A DNA stretch of 64,000 nucleotides. Origin: Euborellia annulipes (taxonomy: Eukaryota; Arthropoda; Insecta; Dermaptera; Anisolabididae). A program made the position numbers and the translations under genes. Within the stretch, counting starts at the first letter, position 1; every line of letters starts with the position of its first letter. The notes beneath the pieces were generated by a model. The model was not told the DNA's origin. It was given only the letters and a program-made list of their open reading frames with translations, and did no database searches. The stretch lies in the NCBI GenBank assembly GCA_023213315.1, contig JAKCPI010005303.1, positions 27,184 through 91,183 on the forward strand, given 5' to 3'. This document shows, in pieces, positions 42,606 to 53,135 of the stretch.

Positions 42606-42738
42606 GCCTTCGGCGGGCAAATTTCTTACATCCTGTAATTTCCTCAGCGAATTTGTAAAACAAATGAATTATTTACATGTTTTTTAATGACACCTGTATG
42701 ATTTTGTTTTGATTTTTCTTTGCTTTTACGAAAAATGT

Positions 42739-43058
42739 CTTTTTCTTCTGTGATTATTTCAAAAACTATTCAGTTTTCGGAAAAATATCAAAGAATAAAA
42801 ACTTTTTAAAATTGAGTATTTTATCATAATATAACAAAGAAAATTTCGAAATTTCAGAAAAAACTTATTAGGAAAAGTACTACTTCCAAGTGACGTGTTT
42901 ACTCCAATATTTCATAGAAATCTACAATTTTAGTGTAAGGAGCATATACCAAATTTCATCGATCTAGCTGCTTTGGTTTTTAAGCAATCGTGTTCACACA
43001 CACACCCGGACGTAATTCCAAAAGAACATAGGAGAAAGTCTCGGGGAAGTCATTCTCC
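42739..43058 (+). mobile_element. HPE-B copy with deleted 3' block
   Basis: Body as at 6391 (GTGACGTGTTTACTCC, TTCATCGATCTAGCTGC), short CA tract, then a jump to GAGAAAGTCTCGGGGAAGTC. Confidence 0.65.
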
Positions 43059-43219
43059 GTATTTTTTTTAAAACACACTTTTTTCCCATTCACACTCACA
43101 CTCACACACACATGCACACAGTCTTTTCGGCAACTTAGGCCATATAAGACTTTGACTTAGAAATTTGGTATCCAAATGGCTTAAATAAAATCATCGGACT
43201 GCCTGGGATCCGAACCCCC
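43059..43219 (-). mobile_element. SINE-A, head truncated
   Basis: Poly(T), GTGAGT tail, GCCATATAAGACTTTGAC, half hairpin, ending inside the B box at GATCCGAACCCCC. Confidence 0.7.
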
Positions 43220-43221
43220 GA

Positions 43222-43490
43222 TTAGAGCCCTGCACGGGTACGGGTTGGCCCGTAGGCCCGTTACCTACCCGGCCCGCGGACCGGGCCGGGCGGGCTTTGG
43301 AGGCCATGAAAAAATTACGGGCGGGTACGGGCGGGTAGCAAGTCTAAATAAACGGGTTCGGGCGGACGGGCATGCAAATGAAATTTTATTTAAAAATTGC
43401 TAGACATTCGTTCATTCATTCACTAAATCTCGGGCGGGAATGGGCGGGTTTGAAAAAATTCCGGGCGAGCCTGAAGAATGGTAAAAGCCC
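43222..43490 (+). mobile_element. GC-rich hAT-like fragment (GCACGGGTACGGG type)
   Basis: TTAGAGCCCTGCACGGGTA start followed by repeated GGGCGGG/ACGGGC words and a middle AT block. The right terminus is degenerate. Confidence 0.4.
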
Positions 43491-43495
43491 TTTCA

Positions 43496-44110
43496 TTTTG
43501 AGAAAATCGAAAAAAACTGAAAAACTACATCAGTAGGCCCTAAAATACTAGTACTTTTTGGCCGATTTTGACTAAAAGCTTATTTTCACGGTCCCGGGGG
43601 CAGAGGCGTACCGAGGCAGTTGGGGGCCTGGGGCGGCACTAGAAGAGGGGGGCCTTATATTGAATTTTTTTTTTGGGGGGGCTCATCTTTAAATATCCCT
43701 CTCCTCCATACATAAAAATATTTTTAAAATACCGTATATCCCTGAACCCCAAGGGTCCCGGGGCCTCTCAAAGACAAATTTTCATTAAATTTTGATTTTT
43801 TAACTAAATTTTTCGTTTTTTACTTGAGCCCTGAGGGCCCCGGGGCCTCTCAAAGACAAATTTTCATTAAATTTTGATTTTTTAACTAAATTTTTCGTTT
43901 TTTACTTGAGCCCTGAGGGCCCCAGGGCCTCTCAAAGAGAAATTTTCATTAAATTTTTTTTTTTTATAAATATATGGGGGCCTATGCTGGCTCGGGGCCT
44001 GGGGCGGACCGCCCCCCCCCCCCCCCCCCCCCTCGGAACGCCACTGCCCGTGGGGTGTTTAACTTAAATATAACATTTCAGTCTCAGCTCAATTCCTTCA
44101 TGCTTAAAAA
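43496..44110 (+). mobile_element. HPE core split by a hAT-like MITE
   Basis: TTTTGAGAAAATCGAAAAAA to CGGTCCCGGGGG, then after the MITE GTGTTTAACTTAAATATAAC to CATGCTTAAAA. Confidence 0.75.
43601..44046 (+). mobile_element. hAT-like MITE with internal 82-bp tandem repeat
   Basis: 446 bp; CAGAGGCGTACCGAGG and CCTCGGAACGCCACTG ends; flanks CCCGGGGG/CCCGTGGG, one mismatch in 8. About 2.6 copies of an 82-bp unit (GGGCCTCTCAAAGA at 43761, 43843 and 43925) lie inside, and a long C-run near the right end. Confidence 0.8.
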
Positions 44111-44365
44111 AAGTTTTGAATTTCAAAAAATTAAATATTAAGGCTTATACGAATCCTGAGTAAATCTCCACAGCCATAAAACATCAAATTAAGGCTTATA
44201 TATTGCAAAATAAAAAAAATTTTAATTATAAAGCCTCTATATACGTTATTTATTATTTTTGGAATTAAATTCATTTAAAATAGTAGAATTCAAGTTGTAA
44301 TATAATTTTAAAAGAAAACAATCAATTTTTTAAGACAATGGTAGAAAAGAATATGATAAAATCAC
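44111..44365. other. Unassigned DNA with Penelope-like arm piece
   Basis: CGAATCCTGAGTAAATCT and CAGCCATAAAACATCAA (44149-44192) match 13535-13580 in reverse. Confidence 0.4.
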
Positions 44366-44369
44366 ATAC

Positions 44370-44508
44370 GCTGGGCTATATCTTAGAGGCCGTAGGGCGC
44401 CTATGCCGGTTCCGAGGGGCGCCAAGGCCTCGATGTGCCTGGGGCGGGGGGGCTCGAGCCCCCCCTCGCCCCCCCCCCCCCTGGTTACGCCACTGTCAAG
44501 AATCGATC
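44370..44508 (-). mobile_element. hAT-like fragment
   Basis: Right end CTGGTTACGCCACTG with C-runs and GAGGGGCGCCAAGGC. Left end missing. Confidence 0.4.
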
Positions 44509-44830
44509 CTTTACTGAAAATAATCGACTTTTTAGAGTCGAATCGAAACTCTTTCAAGTAGATTAGAATCGATTCTCACTGAACGATTTCGACTTTTTTC
44601 TTACAATACTTAGTATCCGATGGTAATATAGTTTGTAACGTTTTCACTGATTGACTTTCATCTTTCTTTTAAACCTACACATAACACACCAATCAACACG
44701 CTTTCTAAGATCGGTTAGTGAACATATGTGGCATTCTTAATTCCTCAATTTTAATATTTTATTTTGATACTCAACTTTCATATTTTATTTTAATGTTCGG
44801 TGCCATATCACGTGCAATTTCTGGATAGAA
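44509..44830. other. Unassigned DNA
   Basis: ATCGA-rich short words near 44510-44590; no gene. Confidence 0.45.
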
Positions 44831-45111
44831 CAGGCGTTCCCAAACTTTTTCGGTTTCCTTTAATATATAAAGAATTTTTCTGGAGAGCTCCATTGCAAAT
44901 CTCAGGCCGAACATTATGTTACCAATAGTTTTTCTTCATTTCAAATTAAGTGCAGCTTACATACACGTAAAACTCTGGTCAAATTTACGCTTCCGAGTAA
45001 CATTTCATAAAGCAATAATTTTATTAATATAATATTTGGTATAGGAAAATTTTCAATGCGCCCTAAGAGAACAGTCGCGGCGCCCCAGGGCGCACAGTTG
45101 GGGAAACACTG
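44831..45111 (+). mobile_element. hAT-like MITE with near-perfect 8-bp duplication
   Basis: 281 bp; CAGGCGTTCCCAAACTTTTT and GTTGGGGAAACACTG ends; flanks GGATAGAA and GGATAAAA. Confidence 0.78.
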
Positions 45112-45518
45112 GGATAAAATATTATTTTATAAAAATATGGAAAACAATATTTGTGTGTGTGTTTTATTTAATAAAAATGATTAAATACAATAATAAATCT
45201 TATATTATAAATAAATAAATCCTTCGGGGAGCAAATACATCAAATTTATTCTTGCTCATTTTTTGGAAATTTTGCCATTGTTCGCCTTCAGCGACGAAAT
45301 TTTAAAGTTTTATATTTCCCTCCCTGACTCCACTTCTGGTCAATCCCGGCGAACAAGCACATACAACGGAAGTGAGTTGCTAGCGCTTTATATACAGTAT
45401 ACTAATGATTATTATTAAATTATTTATCAATTTGATTATAAGTCGATAAGCGGAAAATGTCGATATTTAAATGTAAAATTAAATACGAATAGGTTTTGCT
45501 CAATTTATCCCTGATCAT
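45112..45518. other. Unassigned DNA
   Basis: No gene. AT-rich apart from a TTCAGCGACGAAATTTTAAA patch. Confidence 0.45.
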
Positions 45519-45687
45519 CATGGGCGTAACTAGGGGGGGCCAGAAGGCTCGTGCCCCCCCCCCAGAAAGCTCAATGCCCCAAGAAAAATTGAGAAAATAT
45601 GGGGCTTTCCAGGCCCACCGGAGGATAACTGGTCCCAAGCCCCCCCCCCCCCCCCAGCCAAATTCAAATTCTCTAGTTACGCCCATG
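45519..45687 (+). mobile_element. hAT-like MITE E, intact, perfect 8-bp duplication
   Basis: 169 bp; CATGGGCGTAACTAG and CTAGTTACGCCCATG are perfect 15-bp inverted ends; duplication CTGATCAT (45511-45518, 45688-45695). Internal C-runs. Confidence 0.9.
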
Positions 45688-45695
45688 CTGATCAT

Positions 45696-46110
45696 GGAAA
45701 GTGTTCAGAAAAAGAAAAAAAAAAAAACATTACGAGTCGATTTCGTGATTTTATTAAAGTTTCTCATTTGGAACATATGCAGAAAAAAAAAAAAAAAAAA
45801 AAATTCTTTGAAAGACATTTTCCACAATAACTGTTTCTTCGTCTTTATGAGACAATAAATAAAAAAAAAAAAGCCAATAATAAATAAAATATTTCTTATG
45901 GAAATATCAAAATCAAAAGAGAGGGGGGGGGGGGGACTTTGACATCTTTTGTAAAACTTGTTCGTATTATTTAAAGACGAAGAAGACAAGCGGGAACAAA
46001 AAAAAAAAGGACTTTTTAGGAAGTCTCTCCGTCCATGAAGGTGATTTTATATATATAAAAGAACTTGGCCAAAGAGAAAGAAAGATATAAAATAAAACAT
46101 CGTTGAATTC

Positions 46111-46145
<35 letters not shown>

Positions 46146-46728
46146 TTGATCGTCGTGGCAATTGCAAGTTTCAAATACAATTCGACAATTGGAATTCAAA
46201 ATAAACCACGAAATGGGCGGGGGGGGGGCATAAGATAAAAGAAAAGGGAAAGTGTGTTAAGTGACGCCAGGCCAAGTGGAAAAAGAAGGGGGAGAAAAAA
46301 AAAACTTTGATCCCAGTTGAATAGCAAAGGTGACAGACAGACGGACAGACGTGACAAACTTGCCCGCTTTTTATAGTCAACAAAAGTTGTGATAAACAAT
46401 AAACAAATCATTTCCTTTCCTTTTCTTTTTTTACCCTCTGAAGAAGTGGATAAAAATAATAATAGATGGACATAAAAAATTGTTATCAAAAACTATTATG
46501 GTATTTTTATTCTCGGTTTTATAGTTGTCTTTAAAAAAAAAAAAGTTACTTATTTTAAAGAGAAATAAAAATTCGATTATATGGGTATTTTGTGCTCGGA
46601 AAATAAATTAGAAATTAAATTTAAAAATGATTTAAAAAAAAATAGTAGAGAAGTTAAACTTGTACCAATATGATTTATTAACTGGTTTTGAGTCTAGTCA
46701 CTGGCGAAAGAAATTGCAGATGTGAGTT
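45696..46728. other. Homopolymer-rich DNA, no gene
   Basis: Many A-runs of 12-30 bases (for example 46110-46142) and G-runs near 45921 and 46217. Frames of 66-120 codons here are Lys or Phe runs and not credible. Confidence 0.55.
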
Positions 46729-46736
46729 AACTCTAA

Positions 46737-47003
46737 CATGGGCGTACCCAGGATAAAATCTAGGTGGGGGCATGGTAGATCATGGTCGTCAGGGGGGGCA
46801 GATCATGATCGTCCACATTGTGACATAGCTTTTTTTTATATAGAGGGGAAAAGCCTTTGAATTAAAGGCCTAAAAACCCTAGAGTCCTAACAAAAAAATC
46901 ATTCCCCGTCGTCATCCACCAATTTTGTTTCGTTTCATCTCATTTAATTTTTTTTTGCTCCTAGGGGGGCAGCTCCCCCCTGCCCCTCGTGGGTACGCCC
47001 ATG
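46737..47003 (+). mobile_element. hAT-like MITE, CATGGGCGTACCC type, perfect 8-bp duplication
   Basis: 267 bp; CATGGGCGTACCCAGG and GTGGGTACGCCCATG ends; duplication AACTCTAA (46729-46736, 47004-47011). Inner repeats GGTAGATCATGGTCGTC and GCAGATCATGATCGTCC. Confidence 0.9.
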
Positions 47004-47011
47004 AACTCTAA

Positions 47012-47454
47012 GGTTGCGTCTCGAAAAGCTGTTATTAGCTGAATGAGAAGCTGGTTACTCTAGGCGGCAAGAGATGGCGTTAGTTCTGCCTATAGAGAAA
47101 CAAGCGTTTTATTGCATTTCATTTGAAAGATTCAAGCTAATTAATTTAAGGCAAAAAATTAATTATTCTTTAACACAATGATTACTAATTTAATTATCTA
47201 TAAGATATAGTTCGAATTTTTTAAAAATATCTTTTGAAAATCAAAAAAAAAAAGGCTTCTACTTATAACTTGTAGATATTTTAAATAGCTTTAATTTAAA
47301 AAAAAATTGAGGTCGATAGCTTCAAAATTGTGGACGCAAACTCTCAAAATCGCTCTCGGGACTTGGTTAGGGGTTAGCGGCACCCCCCCAAGGGCTCTGA
47401 TTTTTATAAAATTTTATATTATTCTTAAATAAAATATTTCAAAATATATCTACG
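47012..47454. other. Unassigned DNA
   Basis: 47345-47390 (CTCGGGACTTGGTTAGGGG) faintly resembles a SINE-A head. 47392-47465 is the inverted partner of 40790-40872. Confidence 0.4.
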
Positions 47455-47465
47455 AGTATATAAAC

Positions 47466-47885
47466 TTTTTTTTTTAACCCTCACACTGAAATTCACAGTT
47501 TTTTCGCCAACTCAGGCCATATGAGACTTTGACGATATCCGTTATTAATTAATATACATATTTGGGGGTCCAGGCATTCTTATTTAAGCCATTTGGTATC
47601 CAAATACCTTAAATAAAATCATCGGACTTCCTGGGATCCGAAACCGCGCCTTTTGGTATATGAGGTTAGCACGCTAATTCATACACCAAGCCCCGAGGGC
47701 AGTATTTTTTTTTTTTTTAAATAAAACACTCACACTTTTTTTTCTCATTCACTCTCACATTCACACAGTCTTTTCGGCAACTTAGGCCATTTAAGACTTT
47801 TACGATAACCGTTATTTAATAATATATATTTATTTGGGGTCCAGGCAATCTTATTTAAGCCATTTGGTATCTAAACCGAGGGCAG
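47466..47885 (-). mobile_element. Two SINE-A copies in tandem
   Basis: A full reverse copy (47466-47700) then a second, head-deleted reverse copy (47706-47885). AGTATATAAAC occurs on the outer left (47455-47465) and outer right (47886-47896), and AGTAT lies between them. The second SINE used the duplicated site of the first. Confidence 0.75.
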
Positions 47886-48135
47886 TATATAAACAGTACA
47901 AAATTAAACAATTAATTAAATTAAATATATTTTAAATATGAGTAAATTTTAATAAAAAAAAAGTTTGCCCTCCTTCTAGAAAAAGTTGAAATGACGCCAC
48001 TGAGCGCTTCGTAGAGTTTTGAATTTTACTCTATCATATGTAAAGAAATGTCACTTCAAAAGCAGATCTGAATTGAAGGAGATCATGATTTTCACTGTAA
48101 CACGATTTATTTACCTTGGAGTTCTTTTCAAGGTT

Positions 48136-48158
48136 CTTACCTGAAACAAAAGAGAAAA
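48136..48158 (-). other. Second recursive-splice-like site
   Basis: Minus strand: pyrimidine tract ending TTTTGTTTCAG joined to GTAAGAA, junction 48141/48140. The 23-bp core is identical to 8899-8921. Confidence 0.3.
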
Positions 48159-48162
48159 CAAA

Positions 48163-48908
48163 TCTGGTGTGACTGTCGCACAGCACACACCTTTCTCTTA
48201 CCCTACACTCAAAAAAATAAAGTGCTTGAATCAATCAAAACGCAGTATGATATGAGAATATTCGTTTTTCAAAATGAGCGGAGAATTTTGGTTTTTTGAA
48301 ACAATATTTTTTTTGAGAATGCCAATGCTTGGCTCATTCAAGAAGGTCATGGGGACAATATCATCTATATTACCTTCGGAAATCGAAAGTTGTGTTCTGT
48401 GCTTGTCACACCAGATTTTTCGTGTCGACATATATTTAGTTTCCGCCGATATATTAGAACTCAAGATGTAAAATTTATAAGTATGGGAAAATATTTATAT
48501 TTTGTTGTAAAATGGTAACCATTTCTCCTATCTACAAGAGTAAAGTGTGCTTCAAAAGATTTCAATGGCCAAATGAGAATATACATTTTAAAGAGAATCT
48601 AAAAAATAATTGATTTGTGAATTTTTATCAAAATCGTTGGAGCGAATTTTGAGAAAATCGAAAAAAAAACTGAAAAAGTATATCAGTAAAGTACTAATAC
48701 TTTTTGGCTTATTTTGATAAAGATCTTATTTTCACGCCTCAGGTGGGTGCCTAATTTAAATATAAAATTTCAACCTCCTAGCTCATTTCCTTCATGCTTT
48801 AAATTTAACCCAGACAGACAGACAGACCATGTCGCGAAAACCACTTTTTTTTTGGATTCAGGGGACCTCAAAACGTGTATATCCATTCTAAATCTCGACA
48901 TGAATCCT
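48163..48908 (+). mobile_element. HPE with a 167-bp insertion in its 5' hairpin
   Basis: Starts TCTGGTGTGACTGTCGCAC. The insertion at 48203-48369 duplicates TTACC (48198-48202, 48370-48374) and splits the hairpin loop. HPE continues to CTCGACATGAATCC, lacking the terminal hairpin. Confidence 0.8.
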
Positions 48909-49438
48909 GGCAGGGAATATCCTCATCTCGTGCGCCTAATATCCTTTTCAAATACTAATAAAATGTGTGATTTATTTAAGCATTAAAGCCAATTAAAAGC
49001 TGAAAGCTAAACATAAATATTACTTAATATTAACAGACATTAAATGAAATTGCCAGGAAAGAGGAAGCTGCAGAACTCAAAAAGGGGGGGGAGGGAGAGA
49101 GAGAGAGAGAGAGAGCCATTTGCAAAGCGGAAGGAATTTCTTACTAGCGTCCACAACGCCTGCCCTCTCCCCTTGGAGTTCAGAGCTTTTATTAGCTTTA
49201 ATTAATATAATATTTATCTTCCGGTCGGCTAAATACCTACACTGTTTATTCTTTTAACACCTTTCTTTTTTTTTTTTTTTTTACCTTTCCTGAGAAAATT
49301 ACAATTTTTTTTTGTCTCTTAGGGTAATCGGACATAAAAGATTCGTTGGAGCGACGAAAAAAGCAAACAAAACTTCTTTTATTATTCGTGGATGTGTTTA
49401 CATTAAATGAAATTTTGAATTAAATATATTTTAATGCC
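48909..49438. other. Unassigned DNA
   Basis: (GA)n at about 49095-49117 and T-runs. No gene. Confidence 0.5.
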
Positions 49439-49440
49439 TA

Positions 49441-49668
49441 CGGGCTTGGTCTAGTTGGTAGCGTGCCTACCTTCTATACCGAACGTCGCGGGTTCGGGCC
49501 CCAGGCAGTCCGATGATTTTATTTAAGGCATTTGGATACCAAAAGGCTTAACCTGGACACCCAGTAGATAATATAAATAATAACGGATATCGTCAAAGTC
49601 TTAAATGGCCTAAGTTGCCGAAAAGACTGAGTGAGTGTGAGTGAGAATGAGAAAAAGTGTGAGTGTTA
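49441..49668 (+). mobile_element. SINE-A, complete copy
   Basis: Head GGCTTGGTCTAGTTGGTAGC and GGGTTCGGGCCCC, deleted second hairpin arm, GTGAGTGTGAG tail, short A-run. ATTTTAAT flanks both sides. Confidence 0.82.
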
Positions 49669-49994
49669 AAAAAAAATTTTAATATTATGCTCAGTAGCCT
49701 ACATCTTGTCGGTACGTGAATGGCGACCACGAGCTAACCGACCTATGACTGGCAGTCCTGTTTTTCACATGCTTGTCTCTTCTTTCTATATTATCAACAG
49801 GCGTTAGACCGTGCGACGGGCCGGCTTGTTCTATTTCTTCCGGTCGCAAAAAAAAGAAGTAAAAACATTACGCGGACTCCGCACTGCGGGAATAAGGCTA
49901 TGAAAGAAAAAGAAGATATTTTAATATTAATTGAATTCTTGATAGAATTTATTTGCCTTTTTTACATTTCGTAACATAAACATATATAGAAAGT
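49669..49994. other. Unassigned DNA
   Basis: Nothing recognised. Confidence 0.45.
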
Positions 49995-50352
49995 TAGGAA
50001 CCGACCGAATGTTCGGTTTCGGCCGTAGTTTCGGTTTCGGCCAAAAAGTAGCCGAAACTTTCGGCCGGCCGAAACCTGAGTCTGAAAAAAGATGGGATGA
50101 GACTCGCATGCAAAAAAAAAAAAAAATGGTCAAATGATTGCACTTGAGGGAGAAAAAAATTTAGACTCCCTTAAAAAAAAAAGGTAAAATAATTTTCACT
50201 GGAGGGGGAAAAAAATGTCAAAAAAAAAAAAAAGGTAAAATGATATGAATTTTTTTATAGAAAATACAAGTTTCGGTTTCGGTTACGGTTTCGGCCGAAA
50301 CTAAGATTGAGGCCGAATATTCGGATTCGGCTGAAAATCTTGTTTCGGTCGG
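49995..50352 (+). mobile_element. Element C, copy 3
   Basis: TAGGAACCGACCGAAT start; right end stops at TTGTTTCGGTCGG where an HPE copy adjoins. Shorter TTTCGG blocks than copy 1. Confidence 0.7.
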
Positions 50353-51525
50353 AAAAAGTTCTTTTACTTTACTGATGTACTTTTTAGTTTTTTTTTTTTT
50401 TTAATGTTTTTTTAGTTTTTTTTATTTTCTTAAAATTCGCTCTAACGATTTTGATTAAAATTCAAAAATCAATTATTTTTTAGGTTCTCTATAAAATGTA
50501 TATTCTTATTTTGCCATTGAAATCTTCTGAAGACCACTTTACTCTTGAACTTCATAGAGAAGATAGGAGAAATGGTTGCTATGGTAACAGAATATAAATA
50601 TTTTTCCCATACTAATAAATTTTACATCTCTAATGCCGGGTTGCAAGAAAACAGTTCTGTAAACATTTAAAAGTCTGTTAGTAAACATCGCTTTGGGCTT
50701 TAAAATTATAGGCTGTTGCTAAAGCAGCTTTAAAGGAACTGTTAACTATTCCCTACTGTTAAGATATATAGATAGATCCAAAACAATTGGGCCACCGAAA
50801 ATGTCAGCTTTCTATGTAGTTGGCCAAGTTGGCCGCAAGGGCGCATTGTCAAATTGTATAATTTATAATAGTACCAAAATTATAAAAGAAATTAAAATAG
50901 TAATTATATTTGTATTCTTTAAATTTTAATTGTTAATATTAGGTTACAAAACAAAAAATGTTTAAATATTTAAATATCGTAAAATAAAAATATTAAATAC
51001 GTTGGTAGATCTGGCTGTCAGATGTTAAATTATAAAGAAACTGGGAATATACTATAACCTCACTTTTTCTCTTCGTCAGATGAATATCTATAATAATTAA
51101 TAATATCGCTTAATGCGTTTCAGAAACTAAAGAAAACTCAATTAAATTAATGTATTTCTATCCTACCTCTCTCGTGTGATAATATAGTCACTAAATTCTT
51201 ATTTATTTCAATGAAACAAATCAGGTTAGTGGATACTTTATAATTTTAAGGTCCGAATTTCAGCATTTAGTTTATAGACGGTTTTTACGAACCAATCACC
51301 TTTAAATACGTTCTTGCAACCCAAAATTATTTAGCGGAAGGTTTAAACGACAAAAAGGGTTTAACGAGCCGTTAAATACGTTCTTGCAACCCGGCATAAT
51401 TCTAATATATCGTCGGAAAGTAAATATATGTCGAAAAGAAAAATCTGGTTGTGACAAGCACAGACCACAACTTTCGATTACTGAAGGTAAGAGAAAGTTT
51501 TGTGCTGTGGACCAGCCACCCCAGA
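50353..51525 (-). mobile_element. HPE, reverse, split by a 766-bp DNA element
   Basis: HPE core 50353-50632 and 5' hairpin 51399-51525 surround the insert. X-box-like GTTGCTATGGTAAC near 50575. 3' third is missing. Confidence 0.8.
50633..51398 (+). mobile_element. DNA element with ATGCCGGGTTGCAAGAA ends
   Basis: 766 bp inside HPE. Terminal inverted repeats of 17 bp (TTCTTGCAACCCGGCAT at the right), with an internal repeat of the right end (ATACGTTCTTGCAACCC near 51306). A TA may be duplicated. Interior ORFs are short. Confidence 0.7.
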
Positions 51526-52155
51526 TTTTCAATATGGTATTTATTTCATAAAAATATAACTAAAATGTACATTTTTGTCACAAGGCGCCGACTCCATGGG
51601 CCCCAAGAGGCTCGAACCCCCCCCCCCCCAATGTTTTGGGAAGCTCTCCCAGAAAAAAAAAGCTTCACTATCGTTAAAAGGTCAATCTGAGCAAACTCTT
51701 AGCCCGCACCCCCTGCGCCAATCATATTTAGGCCCTCCTAATAATTTTTACAAGTCGGTATTTAGAGTAGTAGTCTCAAGGACCTGTATTTTATCCAACA
51801 TGCATTTCGGCAGTTGTAAATACAATATTATAGGAATCGAATATATTTTAAACATATAAAATAAATGAAAGCAAACATTAGATGAATAGGGGAGAATTTG
51901 ATTTTGAATTCGATTACATTTTCAACACACTCACTGGTTTGCCTTCAATTTTGAGAGATGTGTGCGGATATCCGCCTTCTCTGTGCAAATATTAGAATTG
52001 GAAGTGGATGACCACTCATGCGATGTTGCGTATTAAATCTCCACCCAACCAGCCTATCACACAGATAGCCACTTGAAATGATCTCTAATAAAATTTGTGA
52101 ACAACAAATTTTTATATCATATATAATAAATTTCATATTTTAATTCCTTCCTGAA
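51526..52155. other. Unassigned DNA
   Basis: 51583-51640 (GGCTCGAACCCCCCCC) is a C-run hAT-like fragment. Otherwise nothing. Confidence 0.4.
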
Positions 52156-52159
52156 AATA

Positions 52160-52268
52160 TTTGGTATCCAAATGGCTTAAATAAAATCATTGGACTGCCT
52201 GGGGTCCGAATCCGCGACTTTTGGTATACGAGGTTAGCACGCTAACCCCTACACCAAGCCCCCAGGGC
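52160..52268 (-). mobile_element. SINE-A head fragment
   Basis: GGTATCCAAATGGCTTAAAT to CACCAAGCCCCCAGGGC; the 3' half is absent. Confidence 0.7.
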
Positions 52269-52296
52269 GTCTTTTCTTCTTGATTATGAAAAGAAA

Positions 52297-52550
52297 GCCC
52301 GCGGGGCATGGCGTAGAGGTTAGCGTGCTAACCTCGTATACCAAACGTCGCGGGTTCGGACCCCAGGCAGTCCGATGATTTTATTTAAGCCAATTGGATA
52401 CCAAATGGCTTAAATAAGAATGCCTGGACCCCTATATGTATATTTATATAATAACGGTTATCGTCTAAAGTCTTAAATGGCCTGAGTTGCCGAAAAGACT
52501 GTGTGAATGTGTGTGTGAGTGTGAGTGTGAATGAGAAAAAAAGTGTGAAT

Positions 52551-52581
<31 letters not shown>
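52297..52581 (+). mobile_element. SINE-A, complete copy with target duplication
   Basis: GCCCGCGGGGCATGGCG head, B box GGGTTCGGACCCC, internal hairpin, full GTGTGAGTGTGAG tail and about 28 A. Flanked by ATGAAAAGAAA (52286-52296, 52582-52592). Confidence 0.9.
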
Positions 52582-52582
<1 letters not shown>

Positions 52583-52607
52583 TGAAAAGAAAATTATTAT
52601 TATTCCA

Positions 52608-52990
52608 TTCCAATCCAGTGCCTACTTGAAAATTTATTTACGTTCATAGAATACACAAATTCAAAGAATACATAATTGGTTCTCTATAGGTCGTTTTGAT
52701 AACTTACCTACCCCAACATTAAAATAACCTCTCTATGGGAGGCTATAGAGAGGTTATTTTAATGTTGGGGTAGGTAAGTTATCAAAACAACCCATACATT
52801 TCCTTTGGGAGAAATCGTAATTTTGGGAATTAATAACTCAAAAAGTTATAGGAATTTCGGGATGAAAATAATTTTCCAGTAATCCCTAGAAGGTCCACTT
52901 TAAGCAGAATAAATTTAGTTTCAAAACTCCAACGAGTAAATAGAATAGTCTAAATAGAACGTGACAGACAGACGGACACACAGCTATTAT
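52608..52990 (+). repeat. Repeat P (LINE 3'-end-like), copy with nested palindrome
   Basis: TTCCATTCCAATCCAGTGCC, AATACACAAATTCAAAG, TTATAGGAATTTCGGGATG and TAGAACGTGACAGACAGACG. On the minus strand it would end in an (AAT)n tail, as LINEs often do. A 106-bp palindromic MITE sits inside (52689-52794). Confidence 0.6.
52689..52794. mobile_element. Tiny perfect-palindrome MITE at a TA site
   Basis: Two identical 44-bp arms (52693-52736, 52745-52788) around an 8-bp centre, flanked by TA on each side. The insertion point is defined by the uninterrupted copy at 58456. Perfect arms point to a recent insertion. Confidence 0.82.
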
Positions 52991-53135
52991 ATATATATAT
53001 ATAGATTGGCGAATTAAAATCTATTCCTCTGGCCGAATTTGCACATAAAGTTTTAAAGTATTGGCAATCTTTTGAAAAGAATCGCAAAAATCCAGGATTG
53101 CTAATTTTTCGAAAAGTATTAGGGATCCAATTCTA

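Noticed and set aside
45496..45858. 120-codon frame
   Set aside because: It spans a MITE with C-runs (poly-Pro) and A-runs (poly-Lys).
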